DNA of 64,000 bases, from the NCBI RefSeq assembly GCF_027568395.1, contig NZ_JANKZL010000011.1, positions 186,001 to 250,000 of the forward strand, written 5' to 3'. The DNA is from Aminobacter sp. HY435 (GTDB lineage Bacteria > Pseudomonadota > Alphaproteobacteria > Rhizobiales > Rhizobiaceae). This document shows, in pieces, positions 1 to 9,011 of this stretch (position 1 is the first letter of the stretch; each line of letters begins with the position of its first letter). The translations under genes and the position numbers were made by a program. The notes under the pieces were generated by a model that saw only the letters and a program-made list of their open reading frames with translations, did not search any database and was not told the DNA's origin.

Positions 1-2412
1 GTGTGCGAGCAGATCGAGGACCCGGCCGAGGCCAAGAAGCGCGGCTCGAAGTCGGTGGTCAAGCGCGACGTCGTGCGGCTGGTGACGCCGGGCACGATCA
101 CCGAGGACAAGCTGCTCGCGCCGCAGGAATCGAGCTTCCTGATGGCGTTGGGGCGGGTCAAGGGTTCGGGCGAAGCTTCCCTCGCGCTGGCCTGGATCGA
201 TATCTCGACGGGTGTGTTCCGCGTCGCCGAGACGACGCCGGACAAGCTCGCCGCCGACATCTTCCGCATCGACCCGCGCGAGCTGATCGTCGCGGAACCG
301 GCGTTTCATGACGAGGACCTCAAGCCGACGTTCGACCTGATCGGGCGCATCGTCAATCCGCAGCCGCCGTCCCTGTTCGACTCGAGCTCGGCGCCGGGGC
401 GCATCGCGCGTTTCTACGAGGTGGCGACGCCGGACAGTTTTGGCGCGTTCTCGCGTGCCGAGCTGTCGGCGATCTCCGGTATCATCGCCTATGTCGAAAA
501 GACCCAGAAGGCCGAGCGGCCGCCTTTGTCGCATCCCGAGCGCGAGCAGGAAGGCTCGACGCTGTTCATCGATCCGGCGACGCGCGCCAATCTCGAACTG
601 TTGCGTACGCTGTCGGGCGGCCGCGACGGCTCGCTGTTCCGCGCCATCGACCGCACGGTGACGGGCGGCGGCGCGCGCCTGCTCGCCGACCGGCTGATGT
701 CGCCGCTGACCGATCCCGAGGCCATCGGCGCACGGCTCGACGCGGTGTCGTTCTTCATGGGCGAGACAAGGCTTGCCGACGCGCTCAGGCTCAGCCTCAA
801 GGGCGTCGCCGACATGCCGCGCGCGCTGTCGCGGCTGACGCTCAACCGTGGCGGGCCGCGCGACCTCGGCGCGCTGCGCTCGGGCTTTTCGGCGGCGCAA
901 ACGATTGCCGGGCTGTTTGCCGAAATGGCGGTGCCGCGTGAGCTCGGGGCCGCGCTGGAGGCGATATCAGCCCTGCCCACCGCGTTTGCCGAACATCTCG
1001 ACGCCGCACTGGGCGAGGAACTGCCGCTGCTCAAGCGCGACGGCGGCTTTGTCCGCGCCAACTATCATGCCGAGCTCGACGAGATGCGTGCGCTGCGCGA
1101 CCAGTCGCGGCGGGTGATCGCCGGCATGGAGCGCGACCTGATCGAGGAAACGGGCATCCGCTCGCTCAAGATCCGCCACAACAACGTGCTCGGCTACTAC
1201 ATCGAGGTGACGGCCAACAACCAGGCGGCGCTGAACGGCAGCGACGAGGCCAAGGCGCGCTTCATCCACCGCCAGACCATGGCGAGCGCGATGCGCTTCA
1301 CCACGACAGAGCTTGCCGGGCTCGAGACCAGGATTGCCAACGCCGCCGACCGGGCGCTGACCATCGAACTGTCAGCCTTCGACGCGCTCGTCGAGGAGGC
1401 GGTCACGCATGCCGACACGATCCGCGCCGGCGCCAACGCGCTGTCGGTGCTCGACGTGTCGGCATCGCTCGCCGTGCTGGCCGCTGGCGAAGCCTGGTGC
1501 CGGCCGCAGGTCGACCAGAGCCTGGCCTTCGACGTCAGGGGCGGCCGCCATCCCGTCGTCGAGCAGTCGCTCAGGCGGACAGCTTCGGCGCCCTTCGTTG
1601 CCAATGACTGTGACCTGTCGCCCGCCGCAAACGGACGCAACGGCGCCATCTGGTTGCTCACCGGCCCGAACATGGGCGGTAAGTCGACCTTCCTGCGCCA
1701 GAACGCGCTGATCGCCATCCTCGCCCAGATGGGTTCTTTTGTCCCTGCCGAGAGTGCGCATGTCGGCGTCGTCGATCGGCTGTTCTCCCGTGTCGGCGCC
1801 TCCGACGACCTGGCGCGCGGGCGCTCGACCTTCATGGTCGAGATGGTCGAGACCGCCGCCATCCTGAACCAGGCGAGCGAACGGTCGCTGGTCATCCTCG
1901 ACGAGATCGGACGCGGCACCGCCACTTTCGACGGCCTGTCGATCGCCTGGGCGGCGGTCGAATATCTGCACGAAAAGAACCGCTGCCGCGCCGTCTTCGC
2001 CACCCATTTCCACGAGCTGACGGCCCTTTCGGGCAAGCTCGAACGCCTGCACAACGTGACGATGCGGGTGAAGGAGTGGGAAGGCGAAGTGGTGTTCCTG
2101 CACGAGGTCGGCAAGGGTGCCGCCGACCGCTCCTACGGCGTGCAGGTGGCCCGCCTCGCCGGCCTGCCCGATGCTGTCGTGGCGCGCGCCAAGGAGGTGC
2201 TGCACCAGCTCGAGGAAGGCGAGACGTCAGGCAAGGCCAACCGGCTGGTCGACGACCTGCCGCTGTTTTCGGTCGCGGTGAAACGCGAGGCGGCGAAACC
2301 CGCGGCCTTCGACGCGCTGAGCGAGGCGCTCAAGGGCCTGAGCCCCGACGAAATGACCCCGCGCGAGGCGCTGGATGCGCTGTACCGGCTGAAGGGGCTG
2401 GCCGGGAGCTGA
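1..2412 (+). CDS. mutS: DNA mismatch repair protein MutS (5' truncated by window edge)
   Basis: MutS recognises mismatches and small loops in newly replicated DNA and recruits MutL. The reading frame is open at base 1 and begins inside the N-terminal mismatch-binding domain, so about 100 residues are missing; the apparent GTG at base 1 is not a real start. Visible parts are the connector and lever domains, the clamp, and the C-terminal ABC ATPase. The Walker A motif [10 protein letters not shown] is near residue 555 of the visible part and the Walker B LDEIGRGT is near residue 634. The tail is ordinary and ends at a TGA. No partner gene is adjacent. About 250 bases without a recognisable gene follow before the autotransporter. 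Identification is secure. Confidence 0.97.
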   Translation: MCEQIEDPAEAKKRGSKSVVKRDVVRLVTPGTITEDKLLAPQESSFLMALGRVKGSGEASLALAWIDISTGVFRVAETTPDKLAADIFRIDPRELIVAEPAFHDEDLKPTFDLIGRIVNPQPPSLFDSSSAPGRIARFYEVATPDSFGAFSRAELSAISGIIAYVEKTQKAERPPLSHPEREQEGSTLFIDPATRANLELLRTLSGGRDGSLFRAIDRTVTGGGARLLADRLMSPLTDPEAIGARLDAVSFFMGETRLADALRLSLKGVADMPRALSRLTLNRGGPRDLGALRSGFSAAQTIAGLFAEMAVPRELGAALEAISALPTAFAEHLDAALGEELPLLKRDGGFVRANYHAELDEMRALRDQSRRVIAGMERDLIEETGIRSLKIRHNNVLGYYIEVTANNQAALNGSDEAKARFIHRQTMASAMRFTTTELAGLETRIANAADRALTIELSAFDALVEEAVTHADTIRAGANALSVLDVSASLAVLAAGEAWCRPQVDQSLAFDVRGGRHPVVEQSLRRTASAPFVANDCDLSPAANGRNGAIWLLTGPNMGGKSTFLRQNALIAILAQMGSFVPAESAHVGVVDRLFSRVGASDDLARGRSTFMVEMVETAAILNQASERSLVILDEIGRGTATFDGLSIAWAAVEYLHEKNRCRAVFATHFHELTALSGKLERLHNVTMRVKEWEGEVVFLHEVGKGAADRSYGVQVARLAGLPDAVVARAKEVLHQLEEGETSGKANRLVDDLPLFSVAVKREAAKPAAFDALSEALKGLSPDEMTPREALDALYRLKGLAGS

Positions 2413-2666
2413 GCACAACGGCCAGTCCTGCCCGGTTGTTCTTGCTCAGGAAGCGCAACTCAAAGTTACTCATTCGAGCCGAATGACACGCAAATCAAGT
2501 AATTCAGCTCGCATCCTTGCGCCAGCCTTGTGCCAGCGCGGGCGGCTCGACTGGACTGTGCTTTGCGACGACTTGCAGTTCGTAGAATAACGCGTAGACA
2601 ATACCTCTGATTCATTTTCGGCATGCAGCAGGGACTATCGTTCCCCATGATGCTCAGGGGGGAACG

Positions 2667-5600
2667 ATGTATTCCATTCAAGCCGGACTTTGGCTCGCAT
2701 TGCGTGGCGCGGGCATGGCCGCCGCCAGGTTGCGCGCCTGCCGCGGGGCGGCACTTCTTGCCTTGTTCGCGATCGTTGCTCTGGGATTGCTTTGGCAAGC
2801 CCAGCCGGCCCGGGCGCAACCTGTCGTCTTTCTGGTCCCTCCGGACAACCAGGCTAGTCACGTCGGCGGCACCGTCAACTTCCAGGCGGTGGCCTTGAAC
2901 GCCATCGGCTACCAGTGGCAGGTGAGCACGAACGGCGGCATCGGCTTCACCGACATCAGCGACGGCGCCCCCTATTCCGGCGCGACAACCGCAGTCCTGA
3001 ACATCGCCGGCGCGACCGCCGACATGAACGGCTATCAGTACCGCATCATCGCAACCGGCGCTGCTGAACCTGCCGCGGTCTCGGGCTCGGCGACGCTGAC
3101 GGTCATCAGTCCGCCCGCCATCACCGCGCAGCCGTCCGCCTCGGCCATTGCCGTCGGCGGGAGCGCGACGTTCAGCGTGACGGCCACAAACGCCACCGGC
3201 TACCAGTGGCAGGTGAGCACGGACGGCGGCTCCAATTTCTACAACATCTCCAACAGCGCCTCCTATTCCGGCGCGACCACGGCGGCCCTGACCCTCACCG
3301 GCGCGACCGCCGGCATGAGCGGAAATCGGTACCGCGTCGTTGCAACCGGCCTGGCTTCGCCCGCCGCCACCTCCAGTGAGGCCATGCTGATAGTCAACAG
3401 CCCGCCCGCCATCACCGATCAGCCGTCCGCCTCGACCATTGCCGCCGGCGCGGACACGACGTTCAGCGTGACGGCCTCCAACGCCACCGACTACCAGTGG
3501 CAGGTCGACCAAGGCGCCGGCTTCGCCAACATCAGCAATGGCGCGCCCTATTCCGGCGCGACCACCGCGACCCTGACCATCACCGGCGCCACCGCCGGCT
3601 TGAGCGGCTATCTCTACCGCGTCGTCGTGACCGGCCTGGCGACGCCCGCCGCCACGTCGAACAATGCGGCGCTGACCGTCCGCAGCCCCCCCGCCATCAC
3701 CGCGCAGCCTTCGAACTCCACGATCGCGGTGGGTGCGAACACCGCCTTCAGCGTCACCGCTTGGGACGCCACCGGCTACCAGTGGCAGGTCAATAAAGGC
3801 GCCGGCTTCGCCTACGTCAGCAACGGCGGCGTCTATTCCGGCGCGACAACCGCGACCCTGACCATCGCCGGCGCGACCGCCGACATGAACGGCTATCAGT
3901 ACCGCGTCGTTGCAACCGGCCTGGCTTCGCCCGACGCCACCTCCAGTGCGGCCTTGCTAACGGTCATGGGCCCGCCCGCCATCACCCAGGATCCTTTCGC
4001 CTCCACCATCGCGGCCGGGGATGCCATACTCTTCTATGTGGCGGCCACGAATGCCACCGCCTACCAGTGGCAGGTCAACACCGGCGCCGGCTTCACCAAC
4101 ATCAGCAATGGCGGTCCCTATTCCGGCGCGACAACCGCAGTCCTGCACATCGTGGGCGCGACCGCCGACATGAACGGCTATCTGTACCGCATCGTCGTAA
4201 CCGGCGCTGCTGAACCCGCCGCCACCTCCAGTGCGGCCTTGCTAACGGTCATCCCCCCGCCCGCCATAACCGCACAACCGTCCAACTCGACAATTGGTGC
4301 CGGCGCCAACACCAGCTTCAGCGCGACGGCCTCGGATGTCACCGGCTATCAGTGGCAGGTGGACACCGGTTCCGGCTTCACCGACATCAGCGACAGCGCT
4401 CCCTATTCCGGCGCGACGTCGGCAACCCTGACCATCACCGGCGCGACCGCCGGCATGAACGGATATCAGTACCGCGTCGTCGCATCCGGCGCTGTTGAAC
4501 CTGCCGCGACCTCGGCCACGGCGACGCTGACGGTCAACACACCGCCCGCGATCACCGCACAGCCATCCGCCTCGACCATTGCCGCAGGCGCGGACACGAC
4601 GTTCAGCGTGACGGCCTCCAACGCCACCGGCTACCAGTGGCAGGTGGACACCGGTTCCGGCTTCACCGACATCAGCAATGGCGCTCCCTATTCCGGCGCG
4701 ACCACGGCAACCCTGACCATCACCGGCGCCACCGCCGGCTTGAACGGCTATGTCTATCGCGTCGTCGTGACCGCTGCCGGGGGGGACGCCACCTCGAGCC
4801 CAGCAACGCTGACCGTCGACAGTCCGCCTGACATCACCGCACAGCCATCCGCCTCGACCGTTGCCGCCGGCGGCAACACCAGCTTCAGCGTGACGGCCAC
4901 GAACGTCACCGGCTACCAGTGGCAGGTCGACCAAGGCGCCGGCTTCACCAACATCAGCGACGTCGCTCCCTATTCCGGCGCGACCAGCCCGACGCTGAGC
5001 ATCACGGGTGCGACCGCCGGCATGAACGGCTACCTGTATCGTGTCGTCGTGTATCGTGTCGGAACCGGCTTGCCTACGTCCAGCGCCGGCTCGAACACGG
5101 CCGCGCTGACGGTCAACAGCCCGCCCGCCATCACCGGCCATCCGTCGAACTCCGCCATCGTCGCCGGAGCGAACACGACGTTCAGCGTGACGGCCTCGAA
5201 CGCCACCGGCTACCAGTGGCAGGTGAATACCGGCTCCGGCTTCACCGACATCAGCAACGGCGCGCGCTATTCCGGTGCGACCACCGCCATCCTGACCATC
5301 ACCGGCGCCACCATCGCAATGAATGGCGATCAGTACCGCGTCGTCGCGACCGGCCAGGCGACGCCCGCCGCCACGTCGAATTCAGCCACGCTGACGGTCA
5401 GCCTGCCAGCGCTGACGCTGTCGCCGACGGATGGTGCCTTGGCCGGCGGCACGACGGGTGTCGTCTATCCCGGCGTGACGATCTCCACCTCCGGCGGCAC
5501 CGCGCCCTACAGCTACGCCGTGACTTCAAGCGCCTTGCCGGACGGCCTGGCCCTGAATGCCACGACTGGCGACATCTCAGGCACACCGACGACGGTCGAG

Positions 5601-6977
5601 ACTGCAAGCTTCACCGTCACGGCCACCGATGACAACGGCGCAACGGCGGCTGCCGCCTACTCGCTGGCGGTGACCGCCGGGCAACCCGTGGTACCGGACC
5701 AGACGGTCGTGGTCGCGGGTGGAACGACGCCTCCGGATGTCCGGCTCGACGCCGGCGCCACCGGCGGGCCGTTCGAGAGTGCCGAACTGGTTTCGGTGGA
5801 GCCGGCCAATGCCGGCCGGGCCGAGATCACCTGGGGCGACTACGCCGCCTCCGGACCGGTCGCACCGGTCGGCTGGTATCTGAAGTTCACGCCCAACCCG
5901 GCCTATTCCGGGCAGGCGCGCGTCCGTTTCCGCCTGTTTAATGCAGTCGGCGGCTCCAACATCGGAACCGTGACCTATGCACTCGGCTATGACGCCGCCG
6001 AGGTGGCGCAGGAAGTCGACACTCTGGTGCATGGCTTCGTCCAGACGCGCCAGAACATGATCGCCTCGACCATCGCGCTGCACGGCCTGCAGGAGCGCCG
6101 CCGCATGGCGACGTCCGCTGCGCCCGCCAGCGCCCGGCTCACGCCGTCGGCCGACGGCCTGACCCTTGGCTATGCCACCAGCCTGGCGCAGATGCAGGCG
6201 GCACAAGGCAAGACGGACGGCGGCGACGTGGCCGCGCCGCCGTTCAACATCTGGGTCGACGGCGCGTTTCTGGCGCATCGCCGCGAGGACAACGACGGAA
6301 AGTGGGGCAGCTTCGGCATGGTCTCGCTTGGCGCCGACTATCTGGTCTCCGAAAAGGCGCTGGTCGGCCTGTCCTTCCACTATGATCGCATGACCGATCC
6401 GACCGACGAAGACGCGGAGCTGTCCGGCAATGGCTGGCTGGTCGGCCCCTACGCCTCCTTCGAGCTCGGCAAGGACGTGTTCTGGGACACCAGCCTGCTT
6501 TTTGGCGGCTCGGCCAACGACATCGGCACGCCGTTCTGGGACGGCAGCTTCGACACGACCCGCTGGCTCTTCGACACCGCGATCTCCGGGCAATGGCAGC
6601 TCGACGACGTTACCGTGCTGACGCCAAGGCTGCGGGCGGTCTACTTCTCCGAGAAGGTCGAGGACTATGCGGTCGAGAACGGCGCCGGCGACCGGATCGA
6701 ACTCGACGGCTTCGCCCAGGAGCAATTGCGCGTCAGCCTCGGAGCCGAGATCGCCCGCTCGTTCACGCTGGAAAACGGCTCGACACTCACGCCGAAGCTC
6801 GCCGCGACGGCCGGCTTCTCCGGCCTCGACGGCTCGGGCCTGTTCGGATCGGCCTCGACCAGCCTGTCGCTGCAAACCGTCAATGGCTGGGCGATCGACG
6901 CGGCGCTGCTCTTCAACCTCGAGGGCGGGGGCGGCAAGTCGGTCGGGGCGAAGCTGGGCGCAAGCCAGCGTTTCTGA
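2667..6977 (+). CDS. Autotransporter with nine Ig-like repeats and C-terminal beta-barrel
   Basis: Predicted type V secreted surface protein of 1436 residues. A long signal peptide ends in ARA at about residue 50. Nine tandem repeats of about 95 residues follow (bases 2817 to about 5402), each with the pattern PPAIT.QPS, GYQWQV, YSGATT.TLTI.GAT and YRVV.TG, typical of bacterial Ig-like folds. Next is a putative-Ig (He_PIG-type) module with LPDGLALNATTGDISGTPT, then a linker with VHGFVQTRQNMI. The autotransporter barrel spans about residues 1190-1436 and ends in the aromatic RF. The ATG at 2667 is preceded by an AGGGGGGAA ribosome binding site. The repeats are very alike at DNA level, so copy number could change by recombination. 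The role is probably adhesion or surface display; the ligand is unknown. It stands alone, with no secretion partner, as expected for a classical autotransporter. Confidence 0.88.
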   Translation: MYSIQAGLWLALRGAGMAAARLRACRGAALLALFAIVALGLLWQAQPARAQPVVFLVPPDNQASHVGGTVNFQAVALNAIGYQWQVSTNGGIGFTDISDGAPYSGATTAVLNIAGATADMNGYQYRIIATGAAEPAAVSGSATLTVISPPAITAQPSASAIAVGGSATFSVTATNATGYQWQVSTDGGSNFYNISNSASYSGATTAALTLTGATAGMSGNRYRVVATGLASPAATSSEAMLIVNSPPAITDQPSASTIAAGADTTFSVTASNATDYQWQVDQGAGFANISNGAPYSGATTATLTITGATAGLSGYLYRVVVTGLATPAATSNNAALTVRSPPAITAQPSNSTIAVGANTAFSVTAWDATGYQWQVNKGAGFAYVSNGGVYSGATTATLTIAGATADMNGYQYRVVATGLASPDATSSAALLTVMGPPAITQDPFASTIAAGDAILFYVAATNATAYQWQVNTGAGFTNISNGGPYSGATTAVLHIVGATADMNGYLYRIVVTGAAEPAATSSAALLTVIPPPAITAQPSNSTIGAGANTSFSATASDVTGYQWQVDTGSGFTDISDSAPYSGATSATLTITGATAGMNGYQYRVVASGAVEPAATSATATLTVNTPPAITAQPSASTIAAGADTTFSVTASNATGYQWQVDTGSGFTDISNGAPYSGATTATLTITGATAGLNGYVYRVVVTAAGGDATSSPATLTVDSPPDITAQPSASTVAAGGNTSFSVTATNVTGYQWQVDQGAGFTNISDVAPYSGATSPTLSITGATAGMNGYLYRVVVYRVGTGLPTSSAGSNTAALTVNSPPAITGHPSNSAIVAGANTTFSVTASNATGYQWQVNTGSGFTDISNGARYSGATTAILTITGATIAMNGDQYRVVATGQATPAATSNSATLTVSLPALTLSPTDGALAGGTTGVVYPGVTISTSGGTAPYSYAVTSSALPDGLALNATTGDISGTPTTVETASFTVTATDDNGATAAAAYSLAVTAGQPVVPDQTVVVAGGTTPPDVRLDAGATGGPFESAELVSVEPANAGRAEITWGDYAASGPVAPVGWYLKFTPNPAYSGQARVRFRLFNAVGGSNIGTVTYALGYDAAEVAQEVDTLVHGFVQTRQNMIASTIALHGLQERRRMATSAAPASARLTPSADGLTLGYATSLAQMQAAQGKTDGGDVAAPPFNIWVDGAFLAHRREDNDGKWGSFGMVSLGADYLVSEKALVGLSFHYDRMTDPTDEDAELSGNGWLVGPYASFELGKDVFWDTSLLFGGSANDIGTPFWDGSFDTTRWLFDTAISGQWQLDDVTVLTPRLRAVYFSEKVEDYAVENGAGDRIELDGFAQEQLRVSLGAEIARSFTLENGSTLTPKLAATAGFSGLDGSGLFGSASTSLSLQTVNGWAIDAALLFNLEGGGGKSVGAKLGASQRF
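2817..5402 (+). repeat. Nine tandem ~285-bp coding repeats (Ig-like modules)
   Basis: The central part of the autotransporter gene is made of nine direct repeats of about 285 bases. The repeated phrase encoding GYQWQV, with small variants, recurs once per unit (for example near 2908, 3199, 3490, 3775, 4060, 4345, 4630, 4912 and 5206). Units 3, 7 and 8 share long near-identical stretches. Unit 8 is lengthened by a few residues (YRVGTGLPTSSAGS). Confidence 0.9.
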
Positions 6978-7020
6978 GGCAGCAACGCTGCGGCGACCGC
7001 AAAGCCGGGCGCCGCAGCGC

Positions 7021-7140
7021 TCAGACCATCTCCAGCGTGCGCCCGCGCGGCGCAAGCAGAGCGCAATGTCACGCGCGGCGGCGTTCTGGCGGACATGGTC
7101 GATCCTGACAGCCTTGGGGATGGCGATGAAAATCCAGGAT
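7021..7140 (-). pseudogene. Aldo/keto reductase C-terminal fragment
   Basis: On the minus strand this piece encodes [23 protein letters not shown] and, after a frame change, GRTLEMV and a stop. The intact reductase at 9754-10590 has [21 protein letters not shown] and ends PLEMI. The middle of that tail is missing and the reading frame is shifted, and nothing upstream of the IAIPK motif is present. It is therefore a decayed tail of a related, not identical, aldo/keto reductase gene. It lies directly beside two other gene fragments. Confidence 0.7.
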
Positions 7141-7152
7141 TGCGGTTGCCGC

Positions 7153-7287
7153 CGGGGCGGACCTGTTGCGCGAACATCGGCTGACCGCAAGCTCGCCGAC
7201 GCGGCGCGTGCTGGCCACCTGCTGCAATGCGCCGATGTTTCTCGAATTCAAGAACGGCCACTGGCTGTCCGTCTACCGAAGGCGGTT
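7153..7287 (+). repeat. 135-bp perfect direct repeat, copy 1 (fragment of GFA-family gene)
   Basis: Bases 7153-7287 are identical to 8379-8513, which lie inside the intact GFA-family gene. The match breaks at both ends (C/G before, A/C after). Copy 1 is detached from any start codon and fused to an epoxide-hydrolase tail, so it is a non-functional duplicate. Identity over the full 135 bases implies a recent event, or an assembly artefact. Confidence 0.93.
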
Positions 7288-7415
7288 ATGGCGAGGAAGG
7301 CAACACCATCGTGCGCTGGACGGAGCTGACCTGTGGCGGCCACTTCGCCGCGATGGAAGTGCCGGTGGTGTGGGCGGAAGAGGTCGCGGCGTTCTTTGCG
7401 AGCTTGCGGAGCTAG
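7281..7415 (+). pseudogene. Epoxide hydrolase (alpha/beta hydrolase) C-terminal fragment
   Basis: Reading from 7281, the frame encodes NTIVRWTELTCGGHFAAMEV followed by PVVWAEEVAAFFASLR and a TAG at 7413-7415. The GGHFAAME motif with a following AEE.AAFF tail is characteristic of the C-terminus of epoxide-hydrolase-type alpha/beta hydrolases, where the His is the catalytic base. Everything before it is missing; it is joined abruptly to the 135-bp GFA fragment. Its stop codon overlaps the stop codon of the convergent tetR gene. Confidence 0.65.
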
Positions 7416-8038
7416 CGCGTGCCGTATGCCGCCAGGAAGATCCGCACGCTTTCCTCCGCATGGCTGCGGACTTGGCTGGCGGGCAGGATGGCGTCGTCGC
7501 CGAGGAGCATGGCGTCGTTGACCGGGGCGCCCATCACCAGCCAGTTGAAGAACGACGCCGCGGCCGGAATGTCGCCGGCCACAAGCTGCCCGGCTTCGCG
7601 ATAGCGGACGAAGGCGCGCGACAGGCGCTCGATCGACCGCCCCGGCCCGAGCGCGTGCAGCGCCCTGCCCAATTCGGGAAAGCGCTCGGCCTCGCCGATG
7701 ACCAGGCGGCGGAGCTGCATCAGCCGCGGCGTCATGACGATGGTCAGCTGGAGTTCGGCGAATTCGAGCAGGTAGTCGCCGATCGGGCGCTCGGGCTCGG
7801 GGTCGGCGACCTGCTCCTGATGCCTGTCGCCGGCGACGCCGGTCAGCCCCCTGACGACGTCGAGGAACAGCCCCTCCTTGCTGTGGAAATGGGCGTAGAC
7901 CGTTTGCTTCGAGACATCGGCGGCCGCCGCGATCTCGTCCATGTTGGCGCCGAGGAAGCCATTCCTGAGAAACAGCCCGGCAGCAGCCGAGACGATGGTG
8001 TCGCGCGTGCGCTGCTGGCGTGTCCTGGCACCGCTCAT
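7412..8038 (-). CDS. TetR/AcrR family transcriptional regulator
   Basis: A 208-residue one-component repressor. The N-terminal helix-turn-helix has the TetR signature: RDTIVSAAAGLFLRNGF, then MDEIAAAADVSKQTVYAHF and KEGLF. The C-terminal ligand-binding half has no diagnostic motif. The start is set at 8038 because the upstream minus-strand sequence AAGGAGGA sits at ideal spacing; a longer frame reaches 8104 but would run into the operator. It is divergent from the GFA-family gene at 8158, and a perfect inverted repeat lies between them (8110-8124), so it probably represses itself and that gene. The ligand is unknown. Confidence 0.9.
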   Translation of the reverse strand: MSGARTRQQRTRDTIVSAAAGLFLRNGFLGANMDEIAAAADVSKQTVYAHFHSKEGLFLDVVRGLTGVAGDRHQEQVADPEPERPIGDYLLEFAELQLTIVMTPRLMQLRRLVIGEAERFPELGRALHALGPGRSIERLSRAFVRYREAGQLVAGDIPAAASFFNWLVMGAPVNDAMLLGDDAILPASQVRSHAEESVRIFLAAYGTR

Positions 8039-8109
8039 TGTGGGCTTTCCTCCTTGGGCTCGGGCCGAAACCCGAAAAAGACGATAGGCCGAAGCGTTTG
8101 ACAAATCAA

Positions 8110-8124
8110 ACTGGACGGTCCAGT
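8110..8124. promoter_or_regulatory. Likely TetR operator (inverted repeat)
   Basis: ACTGGAC-G-GTCCAGT is a perfect 7-bp inverted repeat around one base. It lies in the 119-base gap between the start codons of the divergent tetR (8038) and GFA-family (8158) genes. Position and symmetry fit a TetR dimer site controlling both; this is inferred from sequence only. Confidence 0.65.
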
Positions 8125-8157
8125 CTAATTTCTCGAACCGAAGTCAGAGGTGCAGAC

Positions 8158-8721
8158 ATGTCTGGTTCCGAGACTGCAATACGGCGCGCAACCTGCCAAT
8201 GCGGACAGGTGGAGTTCGAAGCAAGCGGCGATCCGATCATCGGCGCGATATGCCACTGTTCGAGCTGCCAGAAGGCAGGCAAGCTGTTCGAGGACATGGC
8301 CGACGGCCTTGATGTGCTCGAAGGCGACGGGGGCACAGATTTCGCGCTCTATCGCAAGGACCGGGTGCGCTGCGCGCGCGGGGCGGACCTGTTGCGCGAA
8401 CATCGGCTGACCGCAAGCTCGCCGACGCGGCGCGTGCTGGCCACCTGCTGCAATGCGCCGATGTTTCTCGAATTCAAGAACGGCCACTGGCTGTCCGTCT
8501 ACCGAAGGCGGTTCCGGCCGCAAGACCGGCCGCCGGTCGAGATGCGGGTGATGACGGCGGACCGCCGGGCAGGCGTCGAGTTCTCCGACGGGCTGCCGAG
8601 CTATGCAAGGCATTCCGGCCTGTTCATGTGGCGGTTGTTGTCGGCCTGGGCCATGATGGGCTTTCGCAGCCCCCGGATCGACTATGTGCAGGGAGGGACC
8701 GATGTCCAAGGCAGGCGATAA
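8158..8721 (+). CDS. GFA-family (glutathione-dependent formaldehyde-activating enzyme-like) protein
   Basis: A 187-residue protein with the zinc-site pattern of the GFA/CENP-V fold: CQCGQVEFEASG near the start, then CHCSSCQKAGK, and a later CCNAPMFLEF. Family members bind Zn, and some were proposed to add glutathione to formaldehyde, but most have no proven reaction. The start at 8158 follows an AGAGG ribosome binding site; a longer frame from 8020 would overlap tetR and the operator. The reading frame overlaps the next gene by 20 bases, so the two are probably cotranscribed. Bases 8379-8513 are the source (or sibling) of the perfect repeat at 7153. Confidence 0.8.
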   Translation: MSGSETAIRRATCQCGQVEFEASGDPIIGAICHCSSCQKAGKLFEDMADGLDVLEGDGGTDFALYRKDRVRCARGADLLREHRLTASSPTRRVLATCCNAPMFLEFKNGHWLSVYRRRFRPQDRPPVEMRVMTADRRAGVEFSDGLPSYARHSGLFMWRLLSAWAMMGFRSPRIDYVQGGTDVQGRR

Positions 8722-9001
8722 GATCGAGATCAGGAACGTCATTTCGCCGGGCCATGTCGTGCGCGTCGACAAGGCCAAGTACACCGCCATGCGCGATGCG
8801 CTGCTTGCGGTGCTGCCAGCCAAGGCGCCCGGACTGACGGTGGCGGACGCCAAGGCGAGCGTGCTGCCGCTGTTGCCGGAGGCGCTGTTTCCCGGCGGCG
8901 AAAAGGCCGGCTGGTGGCTGAAGGCAGCGCAACTCGATCTTGAGGCGCAAGGCATCGTCCGGCGCGAGCCGACCAAGCCGCTCAGGCTCCACCGGGCCTG
9001 A
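8702..9001 (+). CDS. Small conserved hypothetical protein
   Basis: A 99-residue protein beginning MSKAGDKIEIRNVISPGHV and containing LFPGGEKAGWWLKAAQLDLEA. I recall similar small proteins of about 100 residues (possibly DUF6958) but know no function. There is no signal peptide or membrane segment. The start at 8702 has AGGGAGGGACC just upstream and overlaps the end of the GFA-family gene by 20 bases, which implies translational coupling. The same TetR is likely to control it. Confidence 0.7.
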   Translation: MSKAGDKIEIRNVISPGHVVRVDKAKYTAMRDALLAVLPAKAPGLTVADAKASVLPLLPEALFPGGEKAGWWLKAAQLDLEAQGIVRREPTKPLRLHRA

Positions 9002-9011
9002 ACAGCGCGGC

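Noticed and set aside
2817-5402. Regular repeats as a possible CRISPR array
   Set aside because: Units are about 285 bases, in frame and translated into Ig-like modules; there are no short repeats with unique spacers.
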